64,000 bases of DNA from Arctopsyche grandis (GCF_051622035.1 NC_135360.1:3345501-3409500); one strand, 5' to 3'; positions 11,293 through 23,555 are shown, counted from the first letter of the stretch. A program made the numbers and translations. Notes: a model not told the origin generated them from the letters alone.

Positions 11293-13760
11293 CCAATAAT
11301 TTATTTATTTATTTATTTTATTTTACGGTCAAGAAAAAATTGACCATTTTACATGTTGGAAATAGAGAAAGAAAAAGAAAAAAAAATTTAAAATGAAATA
11401 TAAAAGAAAAATACACATACATTCATATACTACAAAATAAATTACATTATATTAAAAAAATATTTAAATAAAATAGATTTCATGTTATATTTACTAACAA
11501 TGAATAAATCGACCATGGACAATTCGTTTCCAACTCTGTGCAGTCTCAACATAGCTGAGTTCAATGAGTAATTAGTGGTAAACCTGGGCATATCAAAAAG
11601 ATGGTTACATCTAATTGATCTACCCGGCACATGGAAGCCCACTAAACTCACCAAGTCAGAGCATTTAATAGTGCCATTAAGAAGACCACACAGAACTGAA
11701 ATATCGTTAATTTTCCTTCTGTCATATAATTTTAGCAAATTAAGTTTCCTATAAATAATAACGTTACTGACATAATGATTATGACTTTTAAAAAAATTAA
11801 ATTTGATGAATCTAATGAACTTTATTTGCACTGACTATTATGTTAATTTGTTTCATTAAATAAGGAGACCAAATGGTAGAATTGTACTCTAATTGGTTTC
11901 TAACCAGAGTGGTGTATAAAATTTTAATCGTATTTACATTTTTGAAGTGAGTACTATTTCTTATTAAGAAACCAAGTGTTTTGATGGCATTTTTTGTGAT
12001 AAAATTTATATGAGAATTAAAAGTTAATTTGTCGTCAAAAATAACTCATAGATCTTTAATTAGCGATGATGATGGAAATGATTCATTATTTATATGATAA
12101 TTATAAATAATTTTGTTATTTGACCTACTGAACCTGACAACAGAACACTTCTTAATGTTTAAATATAATTTATTAAAAGAACACCAATCGTTTAATGAGT
12201 TTAAATTAGTTTGTAAAGTAGCACAATCGTTAGTGTCTTTTATACATTTAAATATTTTTAAATCGTCTGCAAATAAGAGCACTTTAACATCATTAAATAT
12301 ATTTATAATATCATTTATAAAAATATTGAATAGGACTGGTCCCATGTGAGATCCTTGGGGAACGCCACTAGTTGGATTAAAGGAGTAAGATTTAGAATGG
12401 CCGATTTTAACTAATAATGATCTATTGGACAAATAGCTCCGAAACCAGTTTAGTAATACACCGCTGATTCCGATACTGTTTAGTTTATATAATAAAATCT
12501 CAATATCAACTTTGTCAAATGCTTTACTGAAATCAGTGTAAATTGAGTCAACTTGCAATTTAACAGATAAGGCACTAGAAATAAAATTTTCATATAATAA
12601 TAAATTGGATAAGGTAGATCTACCAGAAGTAAAACCATGTTATTGTGGAATAATAATGTTATTAATGAAAGGAATAAATTCGTCTAATACTAAACTTTCA
12701 AAAAGTTTTGGAATAGTTGATAGTTGACAGATGGCTCTATAGTTCATTACATTATGTTTATCCCCATTTTTATGAAGAGGCATTAAATAGCCAGACTTCC
12801 AAGAATTGGGAAATATACCAGTGGAAATAGATTGATTAAAGAGATTAAAAAGAGGATAAGTTAATACATTGGCACAATTCTTGATAAAAATTGGGGGTAT
12901 GTTGTCAGGACCCGCAGATTTAGATATATCTAAGGCATTTATTTTGTTAATCAATTTTTGAATAGATATATTTATAGAATGTAAAGGTGAAATCAGGACA
13001 TTATTATTTACAATGCTATAATTAGAATTATTGTTGTTTTTGACATATATCAATTTGAAAAAATCAGCAAAAAGATTGACTGAATCATTAGTATTGTCAA
13101 CAAATTTACCGTTAAGTTGAATGTTTTCTGGTATATATGTTTTATTGTTGTTTAATTCTTTAGTAAATGACCAAAAATATTTGGAATTTGAATCAATGAA
13201 TGATTCTGTTTTTTTAATATAAAGTTTAAAACATTTGGATATATGTAGTTTACACAAAGCTCTTAGTTTTTTGAATTCAATATATATGTGTGTAGAGTTA
13301 TAAATTTTGAATAATTTGTGCACACTTTTTTTTTTATGTATTAGGTTTTTTAATTCGGGACTAAACCATTTTGGAAAAAAATGCAACTTATTTTTATATT
13401 GAGGAACATGGTTGTATATACAAGAGATTAATAATTCATTCAGCATAATGACTTTTGATTCAAAGTTAATGTTATCGTTTAAGAACGACCAATTAGTGAC
13501 ATTTAATTGGTTCATGATTTCGTTTTAATCGGCTCTGTGAAAATCAAAAATATTTTGCTGAATTAAAGGTAGATTAGTAGATTTATTTAAAGTAATAATA
13601 ATATCTAGGGGTGGATGATGGCCATCCACTGAAGATAGAACATCATGAGATTTCATAACGTTAGTATTTTTGAAATTGGAATTATGTTTGATTAATGTGC
13701 AATAAATAAGTTTGTGTACGATTTTATAGATGTCGCATTGATTTGCGAGTTTTTCAGTGT
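11293..13760 (-). mobile_element. 5'-truncated Jockey-type LINE on the minus strand
   Basis: Reading minus: the end of the endonuclease (SHDVLSSVDGHHPPLDI) at about 13640, then connector sequence, then reverse transcriptase. One frame spans 13515-12640 (SAGPDNIPPIFIKN, ICQLSTIPKLFE). After a stop a second frame spans 12558-12046 (YTDFSKAFDKVD, SGVPQGSHMGP, LLFADDLKIF). The thumb and C-terminus are in 11831-11442 (LVGFHVPGRSIRCNHLF). The + strand TTTATTTATTTATTTTATTTTA at the left edge is its 3' tail. A few stops and shifts make it inactive. It is a different subfamily from the 6915 LINE. Confidence 0.8.
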
Positions 13761-13769
13761 CTCGTAATT

Positions 13770-13884
13770 CAGTTACTTATATAATGAATAAAAAATGCTG
13801 CCATATTTGTAATTGGCCAGGAAGGCGCATTGGGGTTGCCTGTAATGCCTTCCTGGTATGTGTTGTCATAAAATAAATAAATAT
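13770..13884 (+). mobile_element. 3' end of a LINE or SINE with CCAGGAAGGC hairpin
   Basis: The segment has a stem formed by CCAGGAAGGC and GCCTTCCTGG around GCATTGGGGTTGCCTGTAAT, then a (AAAT)n tail, which are common LINE/SINE 3' features. It ends exactly where zinc-finger remnant sequence of ZAD gene 1 resumes. Confidence 0.5.
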
Positions 13885-13885
13885 G

Positions 13886-14206
13886 AGTATTTGCACTGGA
13901 TTAAAGCTGCACAAATGTGTCATTTACTGAAAGATATATCCTTATGAAACATACGAGACGCGACTCATATTCATAGTAGAGTAAAGCCACACACATATGA
14001 TGTCTAATTTGTCTAAAATCTTATGTTCAAACATCTTCCCTTGCAAGGCGTTTCAAGTCTCAACTAAATGCGACATTTGTTCAAAATCATTTTCTCACTA
14101 ATCTTATCTTGTACACAAGAATATTCATAGTGAGATAAAGCCACACAAATATGATATTTGTGTGAAATTGTTCGCTCAAAAACGTGTCCTTGTGAGTCAT
14201 ATGTAT
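13886..14206 (+). pseudogene. Decayed 3' fingers of ZAD gene 1
   Basis: Traces of C2H2 fingers in broken frames: GAGTATTTGCACTGGATTAAAG, then TGCGACATTTGTTCAAAATC and linker-like AGATAAAGCCACACAAATATG. The same degenerate sequence occurs in ZAD gene 2 (47620-47696 and 48698-48945), so decay began before or alongside the duplication of the two. It is separated from the gene body by about 7 kb of insertions. Confidence 0.75.
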
Positions 14207-14596
14207 GCCCGCGGCAATAAATATAGCGAACAAGCCCTGTATGCGGCACCTTTTTCGCGAATTTGGCAATCGAGTTTTCGACCTTAAATACAGAATCGTA
14301 GTTTTGGATTAATTGTCAAATAATCATTCTTCATAATTGTATGAAGACGTGACGTCACATAAACGAGGTTTCAGTATGGTTCCACAAAAAACTAATTTTT
14401 GACTGGTATATATTCATTTTAAGCAAATTGAATAGATGGTATTCAACTCTCAGTAATATATTCAACCAATTTTGAACCTTAAAACAGTTGAAATAGGCGC
14501 ATATAAGCCTCAAAATCCCGTGCAAAGTTCAGAAATTCTATGACAGCTGCGCTACAGACTTGTCGCGCAAAGCTTCCATAGAAGACGGGCAAACGG
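14207..14596. mobile_element. piggyBac-type MITE, internally deleted copy
   Basis: Shares GCCCGCGGCAATAAATATAG...GCGCAAAGCTTCCATAGAAGACGG...CAAACGG with the complete copy at 50509-51012, and is followed by TTAA. The left tip is lost and about 110 bp are missing relative to the other copy. No protein is encoded. Confidence 0.7.
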
Positions 14597-14599
14597 TTA

Positions 14600-15960
14600 A
14601 GAGAAAAACAAACAAAAAAGGGGTGACCAAACTTTTTTTAAACAACAAAATCAGATCAGAAGTCAGAAAAAAAAGAAAAAATATTAACATCATTTTTGGG
14701 CTATAAATGATTTCAAATATGATAATATTTTGACTAGGGTAAACAGCCTTTTTTTAATCAAAAAATTTCTTCAAGTTGAAAATAAAATTTAAAAATATTC
14801 CTATAGTTTTTATGCTATAAATGATGACTAGTCACCGAAGCCTGAGGGGGCCGTGTATTGTTCAAAGGTTGTAAATGCATTGTTAAAGGTTTGCCAAACC
14901 TTTTTTACAAAGGATTTACAACAATGGAACAATGGATAGCACTGTGACTATCCTACCTCTAATGATGACAAAATTTAAAATGAAATAGTTTTTTGGAGTA
15001 GGGTAACCAAACTTTTTTTTTAAAGCTAGAAAACATCTAAAAGTATTACTATCATCTCTGTGATATAAACTTTTGCAAAATAAAAAATATGATAATTTTT
15101 TGACTAGGGTAACCAGGCTTTTTATACAAAAATTTTTTTCGAGTTGGAAATAAAATTTAAAAGTCTTAATGCTATAAATACTGCAAACTTAAAATATTAT
15201 TTTTGAGACAGGGCTTACCAATCTTTTCATACAACAATTTTTAAAGTGTAAAAACAATCAATATAATATGTAAGTAATGTTTAATGACATGAATGTTTAA
15301 CTTTAAGCGAGAAAAAATCCAAAAATATTCCCATCGTTTAAATGCTTTCAATTATTCTAAAATTTAAAATAAAATACTATAATTTTTTGACTACAGTAAC
15401 CAGCCTTTTTTATACAACAAAAAAAATATTAAAATATTCCCACCGTTCTTATACAAAATTTAAAATAAAATAGATTTTCAAAATAAATTTGATTGTTTTG
15501 TCAATTAAAAAAATTCGTTGTATAAAAAAGGCTGGTTACCCTAATGAAATTTATATTATTTTAAATTTTAATCATAAAGATGATGGGAATATTTTGAGAT
15601 GTTTTCTGACTTAAAAAAAAAGCTGTTGTATAACAAGGTTGGTTGCCCTAGTCAAAAAATCTATTTTATTTTAAATTTTGCATAGGGACGATGGAAATAT
15701 TTTTCAATCTCACTACAAAAATTTTGCTGTATAAAAAAGCCTGGATACCCTAATCAAAATTTATAGTTTTTATATTTTAAATAATATTTTTTATAATAAT
15801 AAATATTTTTAGATGTTTTCTCGCTTTAAAAAAAATGTTGTATAAAATGGATGGTTACCTTAGTCCAAAAAATTATTTTATTTTAAATTTTGTCATCATT
15901 CATAGGCCATAGCATAAAAACAATGAGAATATTTTTAGATTTTATTTACAACTTGAAAAT
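14600..15960. repeat. Palindromic array of AGGGTAACC-containing tandem units
   Basis: Diverged units of roughly 100-180 bp each carry GACTAGGGTAACCAGGCTTTTT-like sequence. In the left half the motif reads forward (near 14621, 14737, 14997, 15102, 15204, 15381); in the right half it is reversed (near 15528, 15636, 15738, 15847). The turn-over point is about 15490. A separate hairpin-bearing insert of about 130 bp lies at 14828-14960. I see no coding sequence. Confidence 0.65.
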
Positions 15961-15962
15961 AT

Positions 15963-16330
15963 TGTTGCGTAGGGGTGGGTGGAGGATCCAAGTAAGCGGC
16001 CAAAGTCGTTTCACAGCATTTATTGGTGATTAAGGAGATACACGCACTGGCAGTGCTCCGTCCAGAATGTCTTGATAGTACCGCCTTATAACGGATAGGT
16101 CTCTCAGGGCATCTTCAACGTCCGATTTGATTTCCTATTGTTATGGTCACGTACTAGATGTCCGCTGTGGGTTCTGAGAACTCTACCGGAATGCGACTCC
16201 GAGTTACCGCTACTCCCGCTAAGTGCATTCTGGGGATATAATCCTCGAAACCAATTATAACGGTCACACAGTCTCTGGGATGCTACTCGGCCTAATCCGA
16301 TTGCACTTACTCGGCCTAATCCCTCGTTTT
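15963..16330 (+). repeat. LTR fossil of the TGTTGCGTAGGGG family
   Basis: Begins TGTTGCGTAGGGGTGGGTGGAG and runs colinear with the copies at 44803-45216 and (inverted) 46529-46913, including CAGCATTTATTG and GCACTGGCAGTGCTCCGTCC. The right end is not intact. No internal gene region is attached. Confidence 0.65.
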
Positions 16331-16339
16331 AATTTTTAG

Positions 16340-17520
16340 ATGTTTGCAGAGTAATATAATGAACACTATTTCAAAATATCACTACAATACGATCATTATT
16401 CTAGAAGTAATCAAATGCACAAAAAAGGCTTTTTTTCTATTGAAACTGAAATCGGCCCGGATTCTGGTGAAAATAGTCGCACGCATTTCGGACATGGCAG
16501 TAAGGTGTTATCTTATTATTGCATATGAATATTCCATGAAAAAATATATTACAAATAAAATTCGAACGAACTTCTGTGTTAAAAGTAACGGCTACAATAA
16601 ATTCATTAGCGAATATATTAAGTCATAGATATGAAGAATCATTTCCTCCTATCAAAATACAATCTTTTTTGTCTGAAAATAAAGGAAATTTATTGCAAAG
16701 TGAAATAGATAAATTTAATTTAAATTGTATGAATTGCTATAAAAAATCGAAGGAATATTTGAATTAATGGACTAATTTTTCAATAATGCTTTCTCAAATG
16801 GTCAGAATATTTCAAAACAAATACTATTGAGTTTCATTCGGAATTATTAAAAATTTGTCAATTTTTTTTGCAATACCTGACCAGAATGCCAATGTAGAAA
16901 GAATATTTTCCACGATTGGCGAACAGTGAACCAAAGAAAGAAATATGTAGGTTGAAAATTTCTACTGTCCGGGGTATTTTGAGCGTAGTATGTATATAAT
17001 TACAAAAATATTTCATGTTTAGAATTTTATACAGAAATAAAAGAAAATAAGAAACTTTTGCACCAAATTAGCAGTGTAGATAAATATAACAGAGATGATG
17101 AAATTGTGAATGAGAATGAAAATGATTAAATTTAACTATTCTTCTTAGTTCTTAATATTAACTATTATTATGTACATATATGTATTTGCCGGTTATTATG
17201 AAATTGGAATAAGTCATATAATATTTCATTTGTAATTGGACTTTTGCATAAATTTGTCCTAAAAAATATTTTGATACTACATAAAAATATATGTATACTG
17301 TATACATACATATATTTTTACATTAGACCTTTTATTTTAGAGCATATTTTTTATTTATTTTTAACACCGCAAAGTGGGGTTCGGGAACCGTGTTAATCAC
17401 TTAACTGCCGGTCCCATGCCCGGAAAAGGACGGGGGGGAAACCTATTTTCTATTTTTTTTTTCTAGGGGCGCCTAGAGGAAAATTGCCCGAGGGCGCCAT
17501 AAGATGTAAGGCCGGCACTG
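16340..17520 (+). mobile_element. hAT transposon remnant
   Basis: Broken frames on the plus strand include FFAIPDQNANVERIFSTIGEQ near 16870-16930, the hAT C-terminal dimerisation motif. The right tip TAAGGCCGGCACTG (17507-17520) looks like a hAT inverted repeat. A shorter, diverged piece of the same family lies at about 51190-51480. It is dead. Confidence 0.6.
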
Positions 17521-17578
17521 CTAATATTACGTAATTATATTGATTGTGTAAAGCATTTAAAATTGACAATTTAGCAAA

Positions 17579-17846
17579 TAATTATAACGACCTACATTTT
17601 TAATTCAGTTTACTCAAAAGAAGAAAGAAAATCACGCCCACTAAAGGTTTATAATAAGTGAACAAAATAATGTTTTCTAAATAACCAGTCATAAGGAAAT
17701 TTATTCGTAAATAATAAACTTTCAAAATCTTCGTACTAATAGAAAACATTATTTTGTTCACTTTTTTATTATAAACCTTTAGTGGGCGTGACTTTCTTTC
17801 TTCTTTTGAGTTTGAGTGAACTAAAAATAAGTCGTTATAACGATTT
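17579..17846. mobile_element. Foldback MITE with about 105-bp inverted arms
   Basis: Sequence from TTATAACGAC through TCACGCCCACTAAAGGTTTATAATAA to AAAACATTATTTTG is repeated in reverse complement at about 17740-17846, ending GTCGTTATAA. The spacer is only about 55 bp. No coding sequence. Confidence 0.65.
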
Positions 17847-18129
17847 TCTAAATTGTCTTAAATTTATTTTAATTTATATTTTCTAAATTTAAATAAAAAT
17901 ATCATATTTGTGTTTTATTGCTTTTAATGCCAAATATATCATATTTGAATATCGAAAAAAGCTTGAAATGTGAAAAAACGAAGACACATTACAGACAGGC
18001 TATTTTTATTCAAAATTTAAAGTTAAAATATTGATAGTAAGTATCTCTATATTATTTTATCAAACGTAATTTTGATCAAAAATAGTAATATTACATAGTA
18101 AATATTACATGTACTAAAATACTTATTAT

Positions 18130-18490
18130 TATTAAAATGTATTATTAATCACATCGCGGACACTGCCCAGATATGTATTTTCAAAGTCGGAATTATACAA
18201 TGAAAGAGATAATCGTCAACATTGACAAGATGCTCATCACTAAAAGAATTTCTTATGTTTAATTTTATAATGTTGACATCAGAAAATGCGATTTCAGTCA
18301 AAAATGTAGAGCCAAAATTGGATTGGGTATTTATCTATGCATAAACATTAACATTGATATGTCAGCATAACAAATACTTCAATTGTGTTTCAGGTATTTT
18401 CAGGTTACATTTGTCAAAATAAGTACATTTTAAAAATTAAACGAAGATCGACTAAAAATTATACCGCGATCTACTAGTTGGGCAGTCCTG
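18130..18490 (-). mobile_element. hAT (ZBED/SCAND3-like) 3' fragment
   Basis: The minus strand reads FGSTFLTEIAFSDVNIIKLNIRNSFSDEHL across about 18320-18220, matching the hAT dimerisation region (ETAFS.MNIIKSKYRSSLTDEHL in the family). The + strand edge GGGCAGTCCTG at 18480-18490 resembles a hAT tip. Fragmentary and dead. Confidence 0.5.
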
Positions 18491-18539
18491 TTATATAATA
18501 TACGTAGGGGCTGCTGACCGGGACGTTTGGGAATAATTG

Positions 18540-18900
18540 AATGATAGAAGGCACATTGAAATGAAAAACTCATGATTTCAACAATCGACAAATTGCAGTT
18601 AACTCGTGAGTTAATAAGACTAAATATCTATGGTTAATAAATCTGAGATCTGTAAACCACGACAAATCCCGGTCTACCGGGAAGTTAACAGTTAACAATT
18701 AACTTAGTTCAAGTTGGTCGCGACCCCCGTAACCGAGGAAGCGGCGCGGCGAATGAAAAGAGATCTAAAAAATGTCAATGCCACCATACAGAGAGTTTGA
18801 AGATCGGAGGCCTTGAGGAATGGAAGAATTCGGTTATGCCGCGGTTCTGAGGAATATGAAATGGGGGACGATGGCGGGTTCAAATAAAACTCTCCAGAGC
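18540..18900. other. Non-coding stretch, G+C-richer than its flanks
   Basis: No gene recognised. The segment around 18700-18860 (GGTCGCGACCCCCGTAACCG and GGGGGACGATGGCGGGTTC) is more G+C-rich than its surroundings and may be part of a repeat that I cannot classify. Confidence 0.3.
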
Positions 18901-19290
18901 ATGAAGGCTAATCTCCTATAAAATAGAATAAACTGAATAGAATGAAATGAATAAAATAGACTGGCATGAAACAAAACCTCGAAATATAGAAAATAAGTAC
19001 TTGATTAGAGCAACACTTCTCTTGAGTTCAAAATAAGTGTAGCCGATCATACCCATAACAAATCTTGTAGGAAATAAATATGGGCAAGTCCCATAATGCT
19101 CCTTATAAAGAAGCCGGAGAAAGCGTCTTTGGATAAGCTCAAGCTTAATAGACTGACTTTTGGCTGGAGGAATCCAGATCTTGGATGCGTACTCCATGAT
19201 ACTTCTCACCAAAGGATTGTACAACAGCCTCAGAAATGCCAGGAATTGCGAAAAACAATCCCTAGCATCCTTGAAGCTGAGCAACACACA
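18900..19290 (-). mobile_element. LINE reverse-transcriptase C-terminal fragment
   Basis: Minus-strand frame 19287-18916 reads FLRLLYNPLVRSIMEYASKIW, then RRFLRLLYKEHYGTCPYLFP and YFELKRSVALIKYLF, the region after the catalytic core in Jockey-type reverse transcriptases. It is isolated and truncated on both sides. Confidence 0.6.
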
Positions 19291-19299
19291 GAATTAATA

Positions 19300-20150
19300 T
19301 GATTGGAGAACCTGAGGTCATTCTGAAAAGCAACTTATACATATATTGGTATATGATATGAACTGATACTAAAATGATGGCTTTGCGTTATCATTCGAAC
19401 AAAATATTGCTGTTACTACTTGAATACAACATAATATCTAATACATACAATCACATTTAAAAATGTTGTGTCTAACAGAGACTCCGAGATCAATAATAAT
19501 ACGTATATGCATAATGTTGTCTATCCATTAGATCTTATATAAAATTATCTTTTTAATGTTATGTTCTTAACAAACGGAAAACTACAAGTTTAAAATCATT
19601 GATCATATTACACATATATAATACATAACAATGTACAAGATCTTTTTTTAGTTTGTCATAAGGCCCGAAGTTATTTTTCCCAGAGCATATATATATATGT
19701 ATATATATATATATACATGTATATATTTTTGGCAAAATTCCAAACATACTATTACTAACAAGTACGTTTTATCATCATCAATATGAGCAGCCATTAAAGC
19801 TTTGAGGAACAGTCTTTATCACCACCCATCATCATGGGACGTGAAGTACTATTAAAATGCTCGCAAATTGTATCGCTACAATCTTGTAAAGCACTTCCCG
19901 AATTTATGTGCACGATTTTATAGGGAACTAGTGTTTTTACACGACTTCGCTCGGTATTTGTAATATAAACCGCTTAACATGGCCAATCTAATATGTAGTT
20001 ATGGGGATCTAGTCTTGTTGTGAAGGTCTTCTTCACCACCAGTCCGCCATGTATTATAGACAGGTTCGTCTGTGTTCGGTATTAAATACAGCTATGTTGA
20101 ATATGGTATTTATTTGGTAGTAACACGTATACACAAGTATGATTAATTGT
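19300..20150. other. Non-coding stretch with microsatellite and Helitron-like end
   Basis: An (AT)n/(GTAT)n microsatellite lies at about 19687-19727. The inverted copy of the ACCGAGCGAAG repeat end occupies about 19928-20000; on the minus strand it ends ACACTAG followed by T. Nothing coding is supported. Confidence 0.4.
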
Positions 20151-20159
20151 TGGCAAAAG

Positions 20160-20390
20160 TTTGTCGTTCAGCGGTCTCTGGATATGGTAGAGTGTCGCTG
20201 GCTCGGCATTCAGCTATGTTCGGCAAGTCGCTGGATATGGTAGAGTGTCGCTGGCTCGGCATTCGGCTATGTTCAGCAAGTCTCTGGATACGGCAGTGTG
20301 TTGCTGGCTCGTTGTTCGGCTATGTTCAGCCAGTCTCTGGATACGGCAGTGTGTTGCTGGCTGGTTGTTCTTCCAAGTCCGCGTAGTGAA
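20160..20390. repeat. 53-bp minisatellite, about four copies
   Basis: The start CTGGATA(T/C)GG recurs at about 20178, 20231, 20284 and 20337, an exact 53-bp period, with copies differing at a few sites. The unit includes GGCTCGGCATTCGGCTATGT. Confidence 0.85.
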
Positions 20391-20449
20391 GTGGTGGCTG
20401 GTCAGGAGCTGGATGTTGACTGGTGTTGTTTGGGTTGTACCTCCTTTTA

Positions 20450-20750
20450 TATGGTTTCTGGAATGCTTGGTGGAAGTGGTTATTGACGCGTACGAAAGGA
20501 ATTTTGTTTTCGTCGAGGCGTCGAATTTTCTGGAATGCTTGATGGAAGTGGTTATTGACGCGTACGAGAGGAATTTTGTTTTCGTCGAGGCGTCGAATTT
20601 TCTGGAATGCTTGATGGAAGTGGTCGTACGAGCATTTAGTTTATTGATGCGTACGAAAGGAATTTTGCTTTCGTCGAGGCGTCGAATTTTCTGGAATGCT
20701 TGATGGAAGTGGTCGTACGAGCATTTAGTTTGTTGTTGCGGAATATTCTC
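20450..20750. repeat. 72- to 89-bp minisatellite, about four copies
   Basis: TGGAATGCTTG recurs at 20459, 20531, 20603 and 20692, so the period is 72, 72 then 89 bp. The later units carry an extra GTCGTACGAGCATTTAGTTT block. It directly follows the 53-bp array and probably belongs to the same larger repeat. Confidence 0.85.
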
Positions 20751-20999
20751 GAAGGATTTTGGCATCGTTCCGCTTGGTGAATGTGACGAGATTCCCACAT
20801 AGTAAACATTAAACAAAATAATCTCTTGATAATTACTTAAAATAACATATTCCCATTTTATAGAAGAGTTTGTAAACATCACTGCTCCTATGTTTTTGTT
20901 TTGACGTATTTGGCCGTAACAATCGAAGAAAAGCGAGATTGAGATTAATTTTTTTTCAATCTTTTTTGGCAATATGTAATTAATTTTATTTAATATTAA

Positions 21000-21469
21000 A
21001 GTAACTAAATAAACTGGGAAAAATGAAAGAAAATACTAGTTTATAAAAGGATTGATTTTATAAAGTTTTTTTATCATTTTTGTAATATCGGTGCCCGGGG
21101 GGTCGGGGGGGGGGGGAATAAAAATATCCGAATTAATCTGGCAGCCCTACCCCAGGAGGATCCCCAAATATTAATATGTATTTATATTTTAAAGATTATG
21201 TGCATTATCGGTGTCACTGTGTCGATTTTAGTTAATAAATTTTGCCAATTTATAACGTACAAAGAAATCAAAGGGGGATCCGAGGGGGGTTCCATGCCTC
21301 CCCCCCTACCTTGGACGAATTTACTTTCATAAAGTGGAATAATAGGGGAGATGGGTGGATGAAATAAGATAAATGTAGCTTTAGCACTTTGAAGTCTAAG
21401 AAGGCACGATGTGACAGCAGCGATCTTATTACAAAATTTAGCGTCGCAGTTATTCAATAGCCCTTGTTA

Positions 21470-21470
<1 letters not shown>
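21000..21470. other. Non-coding stretch with poly-G tract
   Basis: A poly-G-rich run lies at about 21096-21116, and there is a G/C-strand switch (GGGGGG...CCCCCCC) across 21270-21310. I see nothing coding. Confidence 0.4.
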
Positions 21471-21779
<309 letters not shown>

Positions 21780-21780
<1 letters not shown>

Positions 21781-23340
21781 AATGCATTGAATGAATAGAG
21801 TGAAAATAAATGGCAAAAATATTTGAATTTGAATTTAAAAAGTTAATTCACTTGTTTGTTTTCATTCGATTTCAGTCGAAGAAAAATGGTCGAACCTCAC
21901 GTCAATTTGATCGCGAATTTTTAACGTTTCAATTCATTATCAATTAAAATCAATCAATATGTCGTTCGCGAATAAACCCAAAAATCAATTAAATTGTGAC
22001 ATTAAGTGACTTTTTTATAATAACTTTCCTTCGCGTGTGAAAAACGAATTAATTTTTTATTTCTAGTGAATTTGAATTTCAAAATTAATTTTTATAATTT
22101 TAAGCGATATCGAAAATAAATATCAGTGTTTGTTAAATTATGTGCAACGTTTTCAAGTGTATATTGAAGAAGATGATCCGCAAATGCTTTTAAGCTACTG
22201 CTATGGAGACTACATCCAGCTGCTGAATATTAACCTTGTTTTATATTGCTGTGCAAATTCGTTTGTATCATGTTTGCTAATTTTGTATTACACACGTTTT
22301 ATTAATTTTTATATACTTACAATTTAAATCGTAGCCATCTCACTCCAGTTTCGTTCAAAATGTCATGACACGTTTAGCCGTATAAAACCAATTCACTCTA
22401 CCGTGCGTAAAAAGAGTGGAACTTTCAGAAATTAAAAAAAAACACGATTAATCAAAAGAAATACCAATTATTTAAGTGAAAATCCAAATAATTCAAATTT
22501 GTATGTGAAAAAATACACTACATATTACATTTCAGAAGCGCTGGCATAAAGACAATTAAAGGAAATATGTTGATTACTTTGAATAAATAATTGAGAAACG
22601 TTTTCGAAATTGTTGACAATTATTGGATACATAGATGAATAAAATTATCCCATAAAAATACTATTAAACTTAATAAAAGTGTGAAAAACCATCTTAAAAT
22701 CAGTCGAAAATCATTGAAAACACAAAAATATGTATTCATCAAAATTTTTTATTGGAGAATCTCTGGTGCTACAAACCGTTTGAGAATAACTGGAATTTAA
22801 TAAACGGACGGAAATCTGTGAAATCATTTGAATTTGTAAAGTTACATTATTTGGAAATTAACTTTAGGATAAAAACATATTAATAAAATAAAAGTTTCAG
22901 AGCCACTGACATTAACATATTGATTATTTCTCATAAAAGTTAACAATACTAGAAAATTTCACAATTCGATAAAAACCACGATGTAACAGAATAAAAGTGT
23001 AAAAGTATTTGAGAAACCTTCGTAAAATCATTTGAGAGCCGTTGGAATGCAGCAAATTGCAAAAAAATATATGAAATTCATCTTGATTTACAAATAAAAG
23101 TAATAATTATGAAAAGTTTGAGAATCACTTAATGAATAATGGAAAAGTATTATTTAATCGACGAAAAGTGTGAAAAATATTTGAGAGCCACTGTTTGAAA
23201 TAAATTTAAAGAAATATACAAAATTTATTTTCAATTTCGATATTATTTAAACAAGAAAAATGAGATTAGAAATGAAATATAACATTTCTGGATTGAATTG
23301 AATTGAATTCATTTTTATGTATATGTTTTTGATTTTGGCT
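21780..23340. other. AT-rich non-coding stretch with degenerate repeats
   Basis: Motifs of the type TTTGAGAGCCACTG / TTTGAGAATCACT / TTTCAGAGCCACTGACA recur irregularly between about 22780 and 23200 among ATTAAA-rich sequence, suggesting a very diverged tandem repeat. No gene seen. The inverted duplication starts at its right edge (about 23345). Confidence 0.4.
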
Positions 23341-23555
23341 TCTGATTCTCTGATTTTTCAGTTAATTTAGATAATATTAATTATTCATGAGTAAATAAAC
23401 ATTAAATATTGACGGAAAAATAAAATATATTTTGAGAAGTTGTTGCATATTATGTATTTATTCAAACATTTGGATAAATTAAAAATTCAAAAAGTACATT
23501 TAATGATTATTTCAAAATACATTTTTTTCAAATAATACAAAAACACTGCAGTCGA

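Noticed and set aside
20450-20750. CRISPR-like array
   Set aside because: Repeats are adjacent without unique spacers and lie in a eukaryotic, intron-bearing context.
20017-20922. An about 900-bp LTR containing the minisatellites
   Set aside because: TGTTGTGAAG and CGTAACA could be LTR ends, but there is no target duplication and no second copy in the window.
20214-20972. Long minus-strand reading frame (252 codons)
   Set aside because: It mostly translates the two minisatellites; open frames are expected when repeat units lack stops. No domain or splice context supports it.
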